From Flammulina velutipes (taxonomy: Eukaryota > Basidiomycota > Agaricomycetes > Agaricales > Physalacriaceae), in assembly GCA_011800155.1 (NCBI GenBank), contig CM022370.1, forward strand, positions 3,100,001-3,164,000: a DNA stretch of 64,000 bases, written 5' to 3'. Both the position numbers and the translations under genes were made by a program. Shown here in pieces: positions 24,241 through 36,409 of the stretch. Every line of letters begins with the position of its first letter. Position 1 is the first letter of the stretch. The notes under the pieces were generated by a model. The model worked only from the letters and a program-made list of their open reading frames with translations, made no database searches and was not told the DNA's origin.

Positions 24241-24542
24241 CAAATGATGGCTATGTTCAGCTCGGTCCTTGTACGTATCCCGCCATTGCCATGCTGATAA
24301 GTCTACTTTGGGTCAGAGGCGCGTCGGCGACGGATGTCCTCTACTATCTATGACGCACGTCGACTGATCATCACTCCAAATCAGTAGTGTGGCGCAATGA
24401 CAATGTATTCTTCTGGAACGAATGAATGTATGATTAAAATGTTATCTGCTCGAGTATTATGCTAGGTAAGATATGACTATGTGGAGGAATGTAAGTATAT
24501 AACAGGTGAAGTGAACATATTGTAAAATGATGGTCCGGCCGC

Positions 24543-26392
24543 TCAAGCAAAATCATCCTCGTCGTACTCGCCACACGTCTCCCCATCCCCATCAACGGCA
24601 GACGGCTCTTTGCTGGCTGAAGAGCCCAGAGCATGTGTCCTAGAGTTCAATCAGATTTAAATATCCAAAGAGGCGACGGGCTTACTTGGCTGTCTCAAAC
24701 AAAAGTTGACACCATTCCCGCGGCAGATGTGCTTTGTCCTGGCTTTCGCAATGCTTCACCCATTCGTTGAGCTTGCGAAGGTGGCTTTCGTACATCGGAT
24801 TGTACTTTTCGTACTTGAATTCACATTTCTTGAGGTTTCCGGTCTGCCAGCCATCAATGGCGCACTCAATCTGGATGTGCTCGTTAGCGAGTTGTCACAA
24901 TCGAAGTCGATGAGGAATGCTTACCGCCGACAGTATAAGTGCAATGGCAGTCAAAGGTATCACATTGTCCTCGAAGAAATCACGAGTAAGACCAACAGAC
25001 TTTGTGGCGCGCTTGAAACATAGTTCGTTCAAAAGAGGTTGAATGAGCGGGCAATAGGGATAGCCTAGCCGCGAAATCGGATCCTGTAAACAGTCGTCAA
25101 CGCGTGCGAGAATTTTGTAGAATAGAACTGACCTTGAAAGCGAGAGATTGCCGAGACTTAAGCGTGTTCACGAGACACCTGTTTGCTTCTATCTCACTAG
25201 GCGTCTTGGCTGCTTCAAATGTGATCGCGCTACCATTCTTCGAAGCAACGAGAGCTCTCGCCAATGATACCAGGTCACCACGGAATTGAGGAGGGCGTTG
25301 GGCAATCTAGGGTGGTGAGGATATTAGTATGTTTGCTTGGACTCAATATAGTGAACTCGTACAAGATCAAGATGAATGACTGATGGCTCGAAATGCTCAG
25401 CTTCGTTGGGAATGTGCTCACATATAGCAGTCTTCCAAAATGCCACCGCATAATCACGCGCCTCCGCAGCATTCATCCACGGTGTGCTAAACATCATCTT
25501 CTTTTGAATCTTTGGGAAGCAGCTTTCGATAAACTTCCGGATCCGGGGACTCTCAATGTCTGTTAGGCGACCACGTTGTCGAACTTTCTTGAACGGCGGA
25601 GCTTCAGATTCGCTACTCGACGCACGTTTGAGGCCCTGTGAAGGAAAGTAAGCTTGACTGGAAGGAGGACTCGAGGAGCTAGAAGTTATATACATACACG
25701 AGTCTGATTCTCCTTACTTGACGGGGTTGCTGAGTGGAGATGGTCAGACGCAGGTGATGTGGCTGACGGCGTCAGTCCATTGCTATTGACGCGCTTCAAA
25801 GACACTCGTTTGGACGTCAATGTAACGTCCCGAGACGAAATCTAGAATAGAAAGAGTTAGTAGAGACTTTATTGCTCGTGATAAACTCGCGTCTGTTACT
25901 TGGCCTAGCCCAGGAAGATAGCTCGGAGAATTGAGCGGTGTGGGTCCATTTGTCGGGGAACCACCAATTATCGGTGTAACGAGCGGTGCTTGTGCAAAGG
26001 GCGCACAACCCGAGTCCTGCGTTGGGGATTCATCCTGGCCTTCACTACTCCACATAGGGATATAGCTCCCATGAGGAGGGTGGTAGACACTGGTGTCGTA
26101 CATTGGAACCAAGTCACTGGCCGTGTAGTAACCATCCTCCTGTGGATACCATGCTTGCGTGGATGACTGGTATTGGTCGTACCACTCTTGCTGGTGGGAA
26201 TGTGTCGGGTCTGGAATGTGATAAATTGCTCCAGTAGTCGACGACGGATAGGTGTATCCTTCTGGTTACAGTTAGCACATACTCTGTAACCAAAAAATTT
26301 GACATACGGTGACTCGAATTCTGAACAAAACCCTCCAAGACTCCGGGTCTGGCTGACGAAGAGACCTGTTGGAAGCCGACGTCGTCAGCCAT
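24543..26392 (-). CDS. Transposon accessory protein, DUF6532-like
   Basis: ATG at 26392, beginning MADDVGFQQVSSSARPGV. The N-terminal half is a low-complexity, Tyr/Gln/Pro/Ser-rich region (for example TYPSSTTGAIYHIPDP). After several introns it reads a basic nuclear-signal-like stretch (PPFKKVRQRGR), then IRKFIESCFPKIQKKM and EARDYAVAFWKTAICEHIP. The C-terminal part contains IALILSAIECAIDGWQTG and FKYEKYNPMYESHLRKLNEW, which fits the DUF6532-type domain of basidiomycete proteins found beside transposons. The last splice (about 24641-24685) gives an acidic tail ending EYDEDDFA. It is divergent from the transposase with 98 bp between the start codons, so the two genes may share a promoter. Its role in transposition is unknown; DNA binding is a guess. 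Confidence 0.68.
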
Positions 26393-26490
26393 TGCAAAAG
26401 GATGATGGAGTAAAAGAAAAAAGTGAACGACTGCCATTTTGGGACAGGGTGTCACGGTAAACTTCTACCTCACCATTTTTCAGCACGACA

Positions 26491-29400
26491 ATGGCGAAGA
26501 GCTATGCCTGTGAATTCTGTCATACGCCGTATCCAACACGCAGACAGTGCGCCGTCCATACCAGTAACACTGCCAAATGCAAAGCACAGCAGGATATCGC
26601 TCGGAAAGCCATTTTGCATCCACCTTCACCGACTGGCTTAGAGCTTGAAATCCCAGACCTGGATGCGACATTCAACCTACTCGAGCCTCATCAGCATTAT
26701 CCTATTCCAGAAATGGCTGCAACACACCTGGACAACTCTACTAGTCAAGACTTGGATACCAACGCGGAGGAGCCGCGTCGAGGAACACGAACATATATCG
26801 AAGAAGTACTGGATGAGGAAGCACTTTGCCCGGGCGAAGCATTCCTCCATCCCTTCGATCTGGAGAGGGAAGCAGGAGCAACCTATGGAGAAGGTCGTAC
26901 CAGCTTCCATTCTATTCGAGACAACCAGATTCTGGAGGGATACGAAATTCTGGGGCCGTTTCACGACAACGACGAGTGGGAGCTAGCAAAATGGCTGATC
27001 AAACATGTTGGCCATAACGCAGCGGATGAATTTCTCAAGCTAAACATTGTAAGCATTATCCTTAACAGATGGCAGTGTCGGAGCTTACTATATCCATAGA
27101 CTCGCCAGCGTACCCAACCTCAGTTCAAGAATAAGAAGGATTATCTGGAGCTGATTGACGAACTCCCGGGAGGAACGAACTGGAAGTTGAAGGAGCTTGT
27201 CATCCAAGGCGACATTGTCGACGAAGAAGGCCAGCCGTTGACGGAACACCTTGAGATGTGGTATCGCGATCCGATCGAATGTATTCAGGAGCTCTTGGCC
27301 AATCCACTCTTTGCCGCGGGCATGAAGTTTGCACCGGAAACACTCTATGAAGACGCAGAGGGGAAAAGTCGCATTTTCAATGAGATGTGGACCGGGGACT
27401 GGTGGCATATTATTCAGGTGTGTTTCAATGCGATGCTGACAACATCTACTTACCTTTTCGCAGCGACTTCTCCCACCTGGGGCAACCCTTGTGCCCGTCA
27501 TTCTCTCCTCGGATAAAACGAGGCTTTCACAGTTCCGTGGCGACAAAAGTGCATGGCCAGTCTATCTCACCATTGGAAACATATCCAAAGATATACGGCG
27601 TGATGTCTCGTCTCATTCCACCATCCTCATCGGCTACATTCCAGTCGGTAAATTTGACTGCTACAGTGGTACCATGCGTCAGGTCGCCCGCTACCGTCTC
27701 TTTCATGAGTGTATGGGAATACTCACCAACGCGTTGGTCCAACCAGGTCTCGATGGCATGCCTATGGCCTGCGCCGATGGATTTATTCGTCAGGTCTGGC
27801 CGATTCTTGCAGCATACATCGCTGATTATCCCGAGCAGTGTTTGATAGCCTGTTGCAAAGAAAACCGGTGCCCGATATGCACGGTACCTCCAGATTTTCG
27901 CGGCGACAACTCAGCATTTCCATTTCGTCAACCTGAAGAGACTCTACAAAGAATGAGCGACATGGCGTCTGGAATGGCAAGTGGGGAGGCAAAGAAGGAA
28001 TGGGACTACCTTGGCATTCGTCCGGTCTTCAATCCATTCTGGATGCATCTCCCCCACGCCAATATCTTCCAAGTGTTCACCCCGGACCTCCTTCACCAAT
28101 TGCACAAGGGCGTCTTCAAAGACCACCTGGTAAAATGGTGTCAGGATATCATCGGTGAAGTGGAACTCGACGCACGGTTCAAGGCAATGACAGACCATCA
28201 TGGCTTACGCCATTTCAAGAATGGTATCTCGACGGTGTCGCAGTGGACAGGTGCTGAGCACAAGGCCATGGAAAAGGTGTTTGTGGGACTCATCGCAGGT
28301 GCGGTTGACAATAGAGTTCTGATGGCGGTGAAGGCCGTGGTTGACTTCATTTACTTCGCTTCGCTTCATTCCCACACCACCGATACACTGGTCTCCCTAC
28401 AAAAATCCTTGGACGACTTCCACGCCTACAAGGAGGTTTTCATCGAACTAGGATGCCGAAAGGATTTCAACATTCCCAAGATTCATTCGATGCAGCATTA
28501 TGTGGACCTCATACGCGCGTTTGGCACGACTGATGGTTTCAACACCGAATGTCCCGAGCGTCTACACATCGACTATGCCAAAGACGCCTACCGCGCTTCC
28601 AACAAGCGAGACTATGTCGCCCAGATGACCGTTTGGCTTCGCCGTCAAGAGTCTGTAGACCGATTTACCCAATACTTGGTATGGTGCCGTTCTGGTGCTT
28701 ACACCCCATTCGTCGAGCCAACGGATGGATTAGGTGACGATGCCGATTCTACCGAGGGCTTAGCAGTCAAGGATCCGATGCCAGTGGCAAAAATCCTTCC
28801 CCATCCATCGCAATCCAAAATCCTCCTGCCGAAAACCCATCCTCGCTATCTCACTCGAGTCTCAATAAACGACATCATCTACAAAAACACCGCATCTCGC
28901 TTTCTAGAGGCCTTGACATCGTTTGCAAAGGCCCTCCGGTCACCAATAACACCTCAGATCTTTGACGTGTTTGACCTCTTCAAACAGCTTTCCACCGCGC
29001 TTCCAGTCATCGCTCAGGCCGGACGAAAACCTCGCGACCTCAAGAGCCTTGTCCGCACGGCGCCGCTGGTCCCTGCCGCTGGGCGTCGACTAACCCAACC
29101 TGCGCATACTGATTTCGCTCTTGTGCGAACTGGCGAAGTCAATCGGAGGACTGCAGGAACACCGTTGGAGGGTAAGTCCTATGTTTGCAGTATGAGACGT
29201 CTACTCATGTATCACAGGCTTGCGCGTAGCTTGTGTTCGGGTTCTCTTCACGATGCCCAGCACGTATCTTCTACCAATCACCGCACCACTCGCATACGTC
29301 GAATGGTTTACGCCATTCGGAGCGAAGGACAGTCTCACCGATATGTATACCGTCACGCGCTCATCGCGCAACCGCCATGTCTACGCTGAAATAATCTATG

Positions 29401-29570
29401 CCGACCGTATTGTCCGTAACGTCCATCTCGTTCCGAAGTTTGGCAAGTGGCGAGACAATTCATGGACAGCCGATAATGTTGCTGAACAGTGTAACACATT
29501 TTTTGTCAACCCATATATTGATACACACTGGTTTTGTACCCTACGAGCTAATAGAGGAGATTGTCTATAA
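26491..29570 (+). CDS. Plavaka-type transposase
   Basis: Four exons, 26491-27048, 27100-27417, 27464-29171 and 29218-29570, give about 978 residues without internal stops. The N-terminus has a C2H2-like finger (YACEFCHTPYPTRRQCAVHT). Family-typical stretches follow: WYRDPIECIQELLANP, FNEMWTGDWWHIIQ, LSQFRGDKSAWPVYLTIGN, GFIRQVWPILAAYIADYPEQ, CCKENRCPICTVPP, VFTPDLLHQLHKGVFKDHL and FNTECPERLHIDYAKDAYRA. These correspond to the core of Plavaka transposases, a KDZ/CMC-related group abundant in mushrooms, in which the acidic catalytic residues lie. The frame is intact with clean introns, so it could encode an active enzyme for cut-and-paste movement. The stop is only 4 bp from the stop of the convergent gene. 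Confidence 0.88.
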
Positions 29571-29574
29571 TTTA

Positions 29575-30237
29575 CTATGTGTGCCGCCGCGCCCAATATT
29601 TCTTGAAGTCTCTCTCAATCCCCTCCCAGTCCTTCTGTGTCGCACCCTCCATCCATCCCGTGAGAGCTTCAGCCTGGTCCAGTGCTTTCCTTGCATCGGC
29701 AATCGCTTTTCGCATCGGCAATGTATCTGTTTGTGAGGTGAAGCCATGGCGGAGGTTTTCAATGATGGTGGATAAGTGTGCAGTGGGTTCTTCGATCCGG
29801 CTTCCAAGGATGATTAAGGACATGGGAGTAGGACCATCATGACGGGGACCGCGCGCGCTAATGACACTAAGTGTATGGTTCGAGTTGTTCTAAACAGAGA
29901 CGTACATTGACTTGTTGACGAAGACAGTCGACTGGAGCATGGGGTCGCCGCAAGGTAGAGGACGCCCGGGATTGGTTGTTGCATACTTGGAGCGTGGTTT
30001 TGCACGCTGCCTAGAAGTTCATTCATCAGTTAACGGCGACGCTAATAATATTATTATAACGCACCTGGCAGACTGTTCCTCATCCAACACTATTGTTGAG
30101 CGTACTTTGGCAGTGGCCACGAAGCTTGAACACGATTCAGAGGGTTTTGCAGCTGAAGTCTTATCGATCGCAATGCGCGCGCGTTTGATTTCCGGTTGAT
30201 TGACGTCAGCGTCGGCAAGAGCGCGCTTGTTAGCCAT
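29575..30237 (-). CDS. Second transposon accessory protein, unknown
   Basis: ATG at 30237, beginning MANKRALADADVNQPEIKRA. Two introns (about 30012-30065 and 29869-29908) join three exons to give about 190 residues. The first 30 residues have a KR-rich nuclear-signal-like patch. The C-terminal half is helical: LRHGFTSQTDTLPMRKAIAD, then ARKALDQAEALTGWMEG and a final Lys/Arg-rich end. No known family is recognised. It lies wholly inside the transposon and is convergent with the transposase, separated by only 4 bp. The clean splicing and lack of stops suggest it is maintained with the element. Confidence 0.6.
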
Positions 30238-30359
30238 TTTGGTATGCGAGAGGCGGGCTGGCGAGAGAGCATAGGTCGTCGGGACAGTCCATTTATGGAG
30301 GGCATTGGCGGTGAAGGGAGAACGAACATTTCCACATGGTCGCGCATCAGAGCAGAAGT

Positions 30360-30475
30360 TACCTCGGTTAGCCATAGCCCTCATAGGTCCTCATAGGTCT
30401 CGATAGTAACCCTTGCCTATCATAGGACGGACACTCCTACCATAGGTCTCTATAGCAGAAGTGCGTTTCCTGATG
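30360..30475 (-). repeat. Right subterminal and terminal repeats of the transposon
   Basis: CCTCATAGGTCC, CATAGGTCTC and CCATAGGTCTC units, then the terminal TATAGC...GTTTCCTGATG, which is the inverted form of the left end. Confidence 0.6.
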
Positions 30476-31843
30476 CAGCTGAACGACTCATACCATCACT
30501 GGGCTCGCCCCTCGACGTTGCTCAGCGACGTGACTGTCGTATGTGGGCTGGACAACTCCGGAGAAGAAAGTCACGAGTGACGGGGAATCTGACAGCGACG
30601 ACCGCTACCTTTCGAAGCCGATCTCCCCTTGCCTCACCGATTCTTGACCACTATACTCTATTCGTCCAATGATACTGACTCCATCGACATCTTGTAACAA
30701 TATGGCCTGCGTCGAGCTTTTTATTGACTCTAGCGACTCCAATTTACGACGGCGACGACAAATGACTACTCTCACGAGCCACTATATCGTGGAATGATGA
30801 TTGTCTGTCCGAGGCCTCCCTCGACGAGACGAATGTCCATTCACGACCAACGACCCACTCCGAGAACGATTCTATACTACCGATGGCAGCGCCACTCAGT
30901 CTTGCATAAGGTAACGACAACGGCGTCAATTGTGCTCATGTGTATTGGTGACCGGCTTTATTAGGATAGGCGCTGGAGTAGTGGGGGTGCCTAATGGCTG
31001 ACGGAGAGGTCGCAGGGGATTGGGAGATTCATACATGATGGAATACTTCCGAGATGAGGGTCCTACGGGTAAATATGCTGGTCCGTATTCCGGTACCATC
31101 ACCTCCAGATTTTAGTGATGCGCCATACATCGCAAGTCCGAACACTGTCCGAACATCGTAAGACTCAATCGGCATGTAGGTTTGTTTGGCCACTACAATG
31201 AAAGAAACACAAAGGGGCATCTACGAACATGCATCATTTGATGCTGAATGAAACAAGTCTTATACTTACTATGCTTGGTGATACTGATATATACCCATGC
31301 ACACGTCAAATTTGAACGCTAGCGCTTGCGAGCACTGTGATAATTCGTGAATAACAGGAGCAGAGGGCTATACGCGGTACAAGTTGCTGGATATTCCGGG
31401 TATGTTACAATACACAGTTGAGACGTAGGACTATGGCGGTATACTAGATGGTTGCTAGAGTTGAGAAAAAAATTGCTAACAATAGCAATGTCCTGATTAT
31501 AGACTTCCCTGGCGCGCGCGAGGCGGCGATCGTGATGTTTCGATGAAGGGTCTCACCGTGGTCGGCGACGGCGACGGCGGCGGTCTGAGCAGTATGATCG
31601 CGCAAATAGCCACGCCCTCCTCTCATGTATCAATTTCGTGGAAGTAATCGATCAGGTAGCTTCTGCCTTTCGGCTGTATTATAGGAGTGATCAACAGTGT
31701 ATTATAATTATCTAGATCTTCAATCGTGGCGAGGATGCACGCGTTTTGCACGCCTTCAACCATGCGTGTATGACATGTCATGCCTCTGCATAACCTTTCC
31801 CTCATAATACCATGACTCCCCAGTCTCAGGCAAGTGAATTAGA
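30476..31843. other. Intergenic region right of the transposon
   Basis: Only short frames without splice support are found. No repeat shared with the rest of the window was noticed. Confidence 0.35.
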
Positions 31844-32840
31844 ATGCTGTTCTGGAAGTGTATGCTTAATGATAAACAGACAATCAGTACATGGCGCGAC
31901 CTGGAAGCGCTCGGCCGCCGCTTGAAGTCCACCCCAGAGCGCGAATGGACGCTCACCAACCTCATTGTCACGATCTCCCGTCGTAACATATCGCCACGCT
32001 CATGTTCTACATTGAACAATATTCTCGCCCAGACGACACACTTGGACGTCCTCGTCATGCATCTCCCGAGGATGGACAGGCGACATATTTTTCGACTTGG
32101 GTCCTTGAAATGTCTCACAGTCCTAGATATCAACCTCTCTCACGACCTCATGCTCCCAATCCTCAACAATAAATCCATTCTCGTCGGACTTCGAGCGCTG
32201 CGCATTGGACCGTGTCAAAGTCAGTCTAACGTCTGCCCTTTTGAGCGCTTGAGTGAAGGCAGACATCCATGCGACTCCATGGATGGACCGGTCTCTTGCG
32301 TAGCCCATTTGATCAAAGCGATCCCCTCCAGCTTTGTCTCCCTCCGCTGGAGCGGTGTCCAGGATGCTGTCGAGGCAATCGGCGTCCTGGATGCGTCCCA
32401 TACTACATCCGTAGTCAATGCTGATATAGAATTCAGCAGTCTCGAGGAACCCCGAATCATCTCATTATACGCCAAGGTGTTCCGTCAAATCTCTGTCCTG
32501 AAGTTCACGGAAATTTCAGAGGTAGGCGTCCATTTCGTATAATAGAAATGAATCTTACGCACATCCATAGACGCCTCATGACTGCTACCTTCCTTGGGAT
32601 CTTCGTGACCATTGGAAATCCGATTTGGAGATGCTGCCTGCGCTTAGAAGAATCAGTGTACACTACAGCGCTCGAGACTACAGTCTTGATCAGCTCAAGG
32701 TGTACGCGCGACGATGGGTTAAGGGCACGAGGCTGGAGACATTATCTTTCTTCCATGGAGACTTTTTGAGAGGTATTTTCTCTCGTCCTTATGGTTCGCA
32801 GTCGGTCGAGTTGATTTATGGGCGCGAAGATACCTCGTAA
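31844..32840 (+). CDS. LRR-like (F-box-family) protein, probably lacking its N-terminus
   Basis: The first exon runs from ATG 31844 (MLFWKCMLNDKQTISTWRDL) to 32521. The intron 32522-32569 (GTAGGC...ATAG) joins in phase to a second exon that ends at TAA 32840. The product is about 315 residues. Leu-rich segments of about 25 residues (for example HIFRLGSLKCLTVLDINLS and LEMLPALRRISVHYSA) resemble the irregular LRR of basidiomycete F-box proteins. No F-box is visible, so the 5' part may be missing or in an unrecognised upstream exon. Substrate adaptor function is therefore uncertain. Confidence 0.55.
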
Positions 32841-32985
32841 TTTTCCGCATATCACTACTTATTATGAATATGAGAACACACACGCGCAGTTCATCCCTAC
32901 TACCTATATGCTACATACGTAACTTGCTACTTACCTATCTATGACTATACGAACGCCAGAGAAGTCCGACCGTGCCACAGAGGAT

Positions 32986-33037
32986 GCGCATTGTAATCTA
33001 ATCATTCCGGTACCGGTCTAGTCTTTTGTTTCTTCAC
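32986..33037 (+). repeat. Direct repeat, copy A
   Basis: Starts GCGCATTGTAATCT and runs through CCGGTACCGGTCTAGTC to TTTCTTCAC. It differs from copy B by one substitution and one T indel. Confidence 0.8.
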
Positions 33038-33090
33038 TGTCATCATCCTCATCATGATCACCACCGCAAGTTTCTTTCAACTCCACACGT

Positions 33091-33142
33091 GCGCATTGTA
33101 ATCTGATCATTCCGGTACCGGTCTAGTCTTTGTTTCTTCACA
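33091..33142 (+). repeat. Direct repeat, copy B
   Basis: Same 50 bp string as copy A, 105 bp downstream. The pair may have arisen by local slippage or a small duplication. Confidence 0.8.
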
Positions 33143-33250
33143 TTTTCTACAAGGATCTCATCGACATTATTCGATTCATATACAGATACGACGGTGACAA
33201 CTGAGAACCATCGCAAGCGCACTGACAGTTTCTGATGGATATCGGCATCA

Positions 33251-35498
33251 ATGTACGTGACTGGCAGCAACGCCTTCGCAGTGCCCGCTAAAATGTTGTA
33301 TCAGCCCATGGAGTGGCAGGTAATGAATCCATCCGACCGACCTACGATATGCCGTGTATACATTCCGTCCGCTTCCCAGCAGGGTATCGACAGGCTAGAT
33401 GCTGAAGATCTGGTAAATATTCAGCACGTTCAAGTTGCCACGCCGTTTAGCTGATTTGTGTTTGTAGTCCCCAACGACGCAAAAACTGGAAGAGAGGAGC
33501 GTCAAAGTGGATAGCAGCAATCCGAATTCCCCGGATTTGGATGAGGCAAGTAGGAAATTACGAGTGACTCGGATAATACTCTGACACATCGTGCAGTACT
33601 TCACACCGTCATATACCCCTCTAGAGGTAGAACTGGAGCAGGTGTGTGTGTCGCTGAATACTAAATGGATACTAGGCAGGCTCATATATTGAACTTAGCC
33701 TAGCTTCTTCGTAGACGGGGTCGCCCTCTATCCTCGGCAGGTAGAACTGTTGCATGTACTTGATGCAGCACGAGAGAGAGGAGACGGTCCTTCCAACTCT
33801 GAGTCGGAGATGATCCAAGAATGGACTGGGTACTTTGGGAGAGCAGTCAAAGAAATAGCTGACGCTGCGGAGCCCCTTCAACTTGCCTTCTCCGCTGCAC
33901 AGACACTTCTGCCTCGGTACAGCAATCTCAGCTCTGCGTATTACCGCATTCCTTCGGAAGTCTGGCAGGAGATCTTCCTCGTCCACGTCTACGGGCAGTC
34001 ACATAGAGTAGAGGTATCCCGCAACCTTCGCCCCGGCAGGCCTTGGACTATCTCTGCTGTGAACACCCGATGGCGTCGGGTGGCGCAGGGACTGCCTTCA
34101 CTGTGGAGTACATTCAAAGCGTCCAATTTCCACCTTGCCAGAGATCGTCCCTCGGCACTCTCCCGTCTGCAACAGATCCTCCTTCTGTCAGGAACCGACG
34201 ATTTATGCTTCGATTTTGATTTTGAACATGATGATGAAAGCCACGCTATGCTTCTTGCATTGTCGTCGAAAGTGTCCCAGTGGCGGGCAGCCTATTTCTT
34301 TGGCGCGTCGGAGGCCTCTGTCAGGACACTTTTCGAAGGCGTTTCCATAGGGCTTCCACAACTGGAGACTATAGGCTTTCAGGAGTCCATCGACGGCGGA
34401 AATTCAAATTGGACGGCTGATAAATTGACGTTGCCGGAGTGCCCAAAACTCAAGGCCGTCCATCTGGGCGGATTGTTTGACTTGCAAAGGGTCAACTTCC
34501 CAGAGGCTCAGATCATCCACCTAGTCCATTCGTCAACTGTCGTACGGCGACATCCAGTGCTCGGCATCATCGAAAACACATTGACGATGATGAACAACCT
34601 TCCGTCACTTCAGGCGCTAGAATTTCGGGTAACACACTATCAGTTATTATTTCTCCCGACCCACATTCGCCTAACACACCAGAGACTTCAATCAATCACT
34701 ACCGGGTATCCCAGGCTCTTAGATCACCTTCTTCTTCCCTCCCTCTGCAATTTGAAGGTTGAAGAAAGCGAGCAGCTTCTGCCCCAACGTTTTCCGTTGA
34801 AATCCATAATCGAGCTTGTTCAGGAATCCAGCTGTCTCCTAACAAGCCTCACATTAACCCACCTCGAACTCGATGCGGTTGACTTCTTGCGCCTATTATC
34901 GTTAACACATATGTTGGAAGCCATGACCATAACCGGGCGGCCCCTGGATACCCGCCACCTCAATCCAACCACGCACGCCAGTGTTTGGAGGCGGATCCAT
35001 CTGGTCAAGGGCATTGCATGGGGATTGGCCCAACACTATAGTCGGGTTGACGGCAATTACTACCCTCTTGGGGAGTATGAAAAATACTACTATTCCGACT
35101 ATGATTCCGACGATTCGGTAGATTTTCATCTTCGTCAACGGCGACCTTCCGGAGATAGAATTGAGGATCTGGAGGATCTGCTTTCCGTTCTAAGGGCCTC
35201 TGCTGGCGCAGCACCACAACCCGGCCGCGTGTCCGACTCTCTATTCATCCTCACCCCTCATCTCCGTTCGTTCACGTACAATGATGGTTCAGCCAACCTT
35301 GATTCTCATCCCTTCATGCTCCCATTGGAAAGTCTTGCTAATGCGATACTCCGACGTATCGCTATGGGCAATACCGCATTTCGACATCTGGACATTTCCT
35401 TGGCGTGTCAACACCAACCCACTTATATCTGGAATTCAAAGCTTTCCGAACATTTGGAAGCCCTCAGACGCAAGGGAGTCTATGTTGAATGCATCTGA
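33251..35498 (+). CDS. F-box protein with LRR-like C-terminal region
   Basis: Exons 33251-33412, 33468-33545, 33597-33641 and 33741-35498 give about 680 residues. The first-exon call is the weakest part; the later exons are firm. Exon 3 contains YFTPSYTPLEVELEQ, and exon 4 begins with a coiled stretch. The F-box follows: YYRIPSEVWQEIFLVHV and, after a basic insert, ISAVNTRWRRVAQGLPSLWS. The remaining 400 residues hold irregular Leu-rich repeats (for example LPECPKLKAVHLGGL). This is the standard layout of the expanded Agaricomycete F-box family, which link Skp1-Cul1 ubiquitin ligases to substrates. The intron 33546-33596 starts with GCAAGT, a GC-AG intron. A Tyr/Asp/Ser-rich patch (near 35080-35120) is probably a loop. 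Confidence 0.78.
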
Positions 35499-36400
35499 AA
35501 GCCGGCAGATGTATGGTATGACTCTAACAGTTTTCATAGTTGTCGCACTAACTTGAATCATCAGTGTATAATAAATATATTACTACTACTAGCGTCCTGT
35601 GGCGGGAGGATTAAGTGAAGCTAGAAAACATAGCCATCTTAGTGTGATCCAATGCTTTTGTCCGTAGTCAACAAGACGTAATGTGCCGTAGAAAGTACAA
35701 TAGATACATATGGGGCACACCAGAACGTGCAGATCTGGAATAATAAGTTAGCCTGCGTAGTGTGGCGTTGCGTTGGCGATAGTCGGCTAAAGTCCTATTT
35801 AAGCATTGCGGATCGTATTTCCTATTTATAGAGGGAGCAGTGTATATGATTAAACTTTTGTGAGTATTTTTGTCTGGTAATCCTATCTGAGAGCCTGCCG
35901 TATGAAGCTATATAAACTTGTTATAAGATGTTGATCTACCAAACTTATTCATTACATATCTGACCTATTTGATATATTCAACACATGGCAATGAATAGAG
36001 CATAGTAGATACTACAGCTGATTGATATTGCGACTAACTTGTAAGTACAATCTGCTGCCGCCTCCGGGGAGCCCGAAGAGCGCCACACTCAATTTTATTC
36101 CAGATCTGAGTTGTCCCATATGCATCAATTGTACTTTCTACAGCACTACTTAGTAGCTCAAATTCCTTCACATGAGGGCATAGGTGAGCAGAATATATAT
36201 TGCCCGTGTCAGAATCGAACCCCCGACTGTGACACAAGTCAGATACTGATTGATGGCAATTCTAAAATCGAACCACGACGTTTCCCCTCCGTACTCCTGG
36301 TTGATCACCGACTGTCGAGTGTGTCGAGTGTCGTCGCCGTCAAACATGTTCGACTCTGCGCCAACGTCGTCTCCATCCTCGGGAACACTTGCCGGATTTG
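35499..36400. other. AT-rich intergenic region
   Basis: No gene is supported. The part from about 35560 to 36030 is clearly more AT-rich than the genes around it, with many short TA-rich words. This could be degraded repeat sequence. Confidence 0.4.
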
Positions 36401-36409
36401 CCGGGTCGA

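Larger units (their letters stand above)
24066..30475 (+). mobile_element. Plavaka-type (CMC/EnSpm-related) DNA transposon, apparently complete
   Basis: The left end (24066) and the reverse complement of the right end (30475) both begin CATCAGGAAAC and continue to a shared GCTATA, giving an imperfect terminal inverted repeat of about 28 bp. A CA or AT dinucleotide next to the ends could be a short target duplication. Subterminal zones on both sides (24095-24235 and 30370-30455) are filled with CATAGGTC-type repeats in both orientations, as in CACTA-like elements. Inside are three genes, all with open frames and sound introns: an accessory gene (-), a transposase (+) and a second accessory gene (-). 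This suggests recent insertion. The family name rests on recognition of the transposase. Confidence 0.75.
32841..33250. other. Intergenic with a 50 bp direct repeat
   Basis: No gene. The two repeat copies are listed separately. The rest is AT-rich. Confidence 0.4.

Noticed and set aside
36195..36285. tRNA-like GAATCGAAC / AATCGAACC strings (T-loop look-alikes on the minus strand)
   Set aside because: The flanking bases do not form a T-arm or acceptor stem, so no cloverleaf can be drawn.
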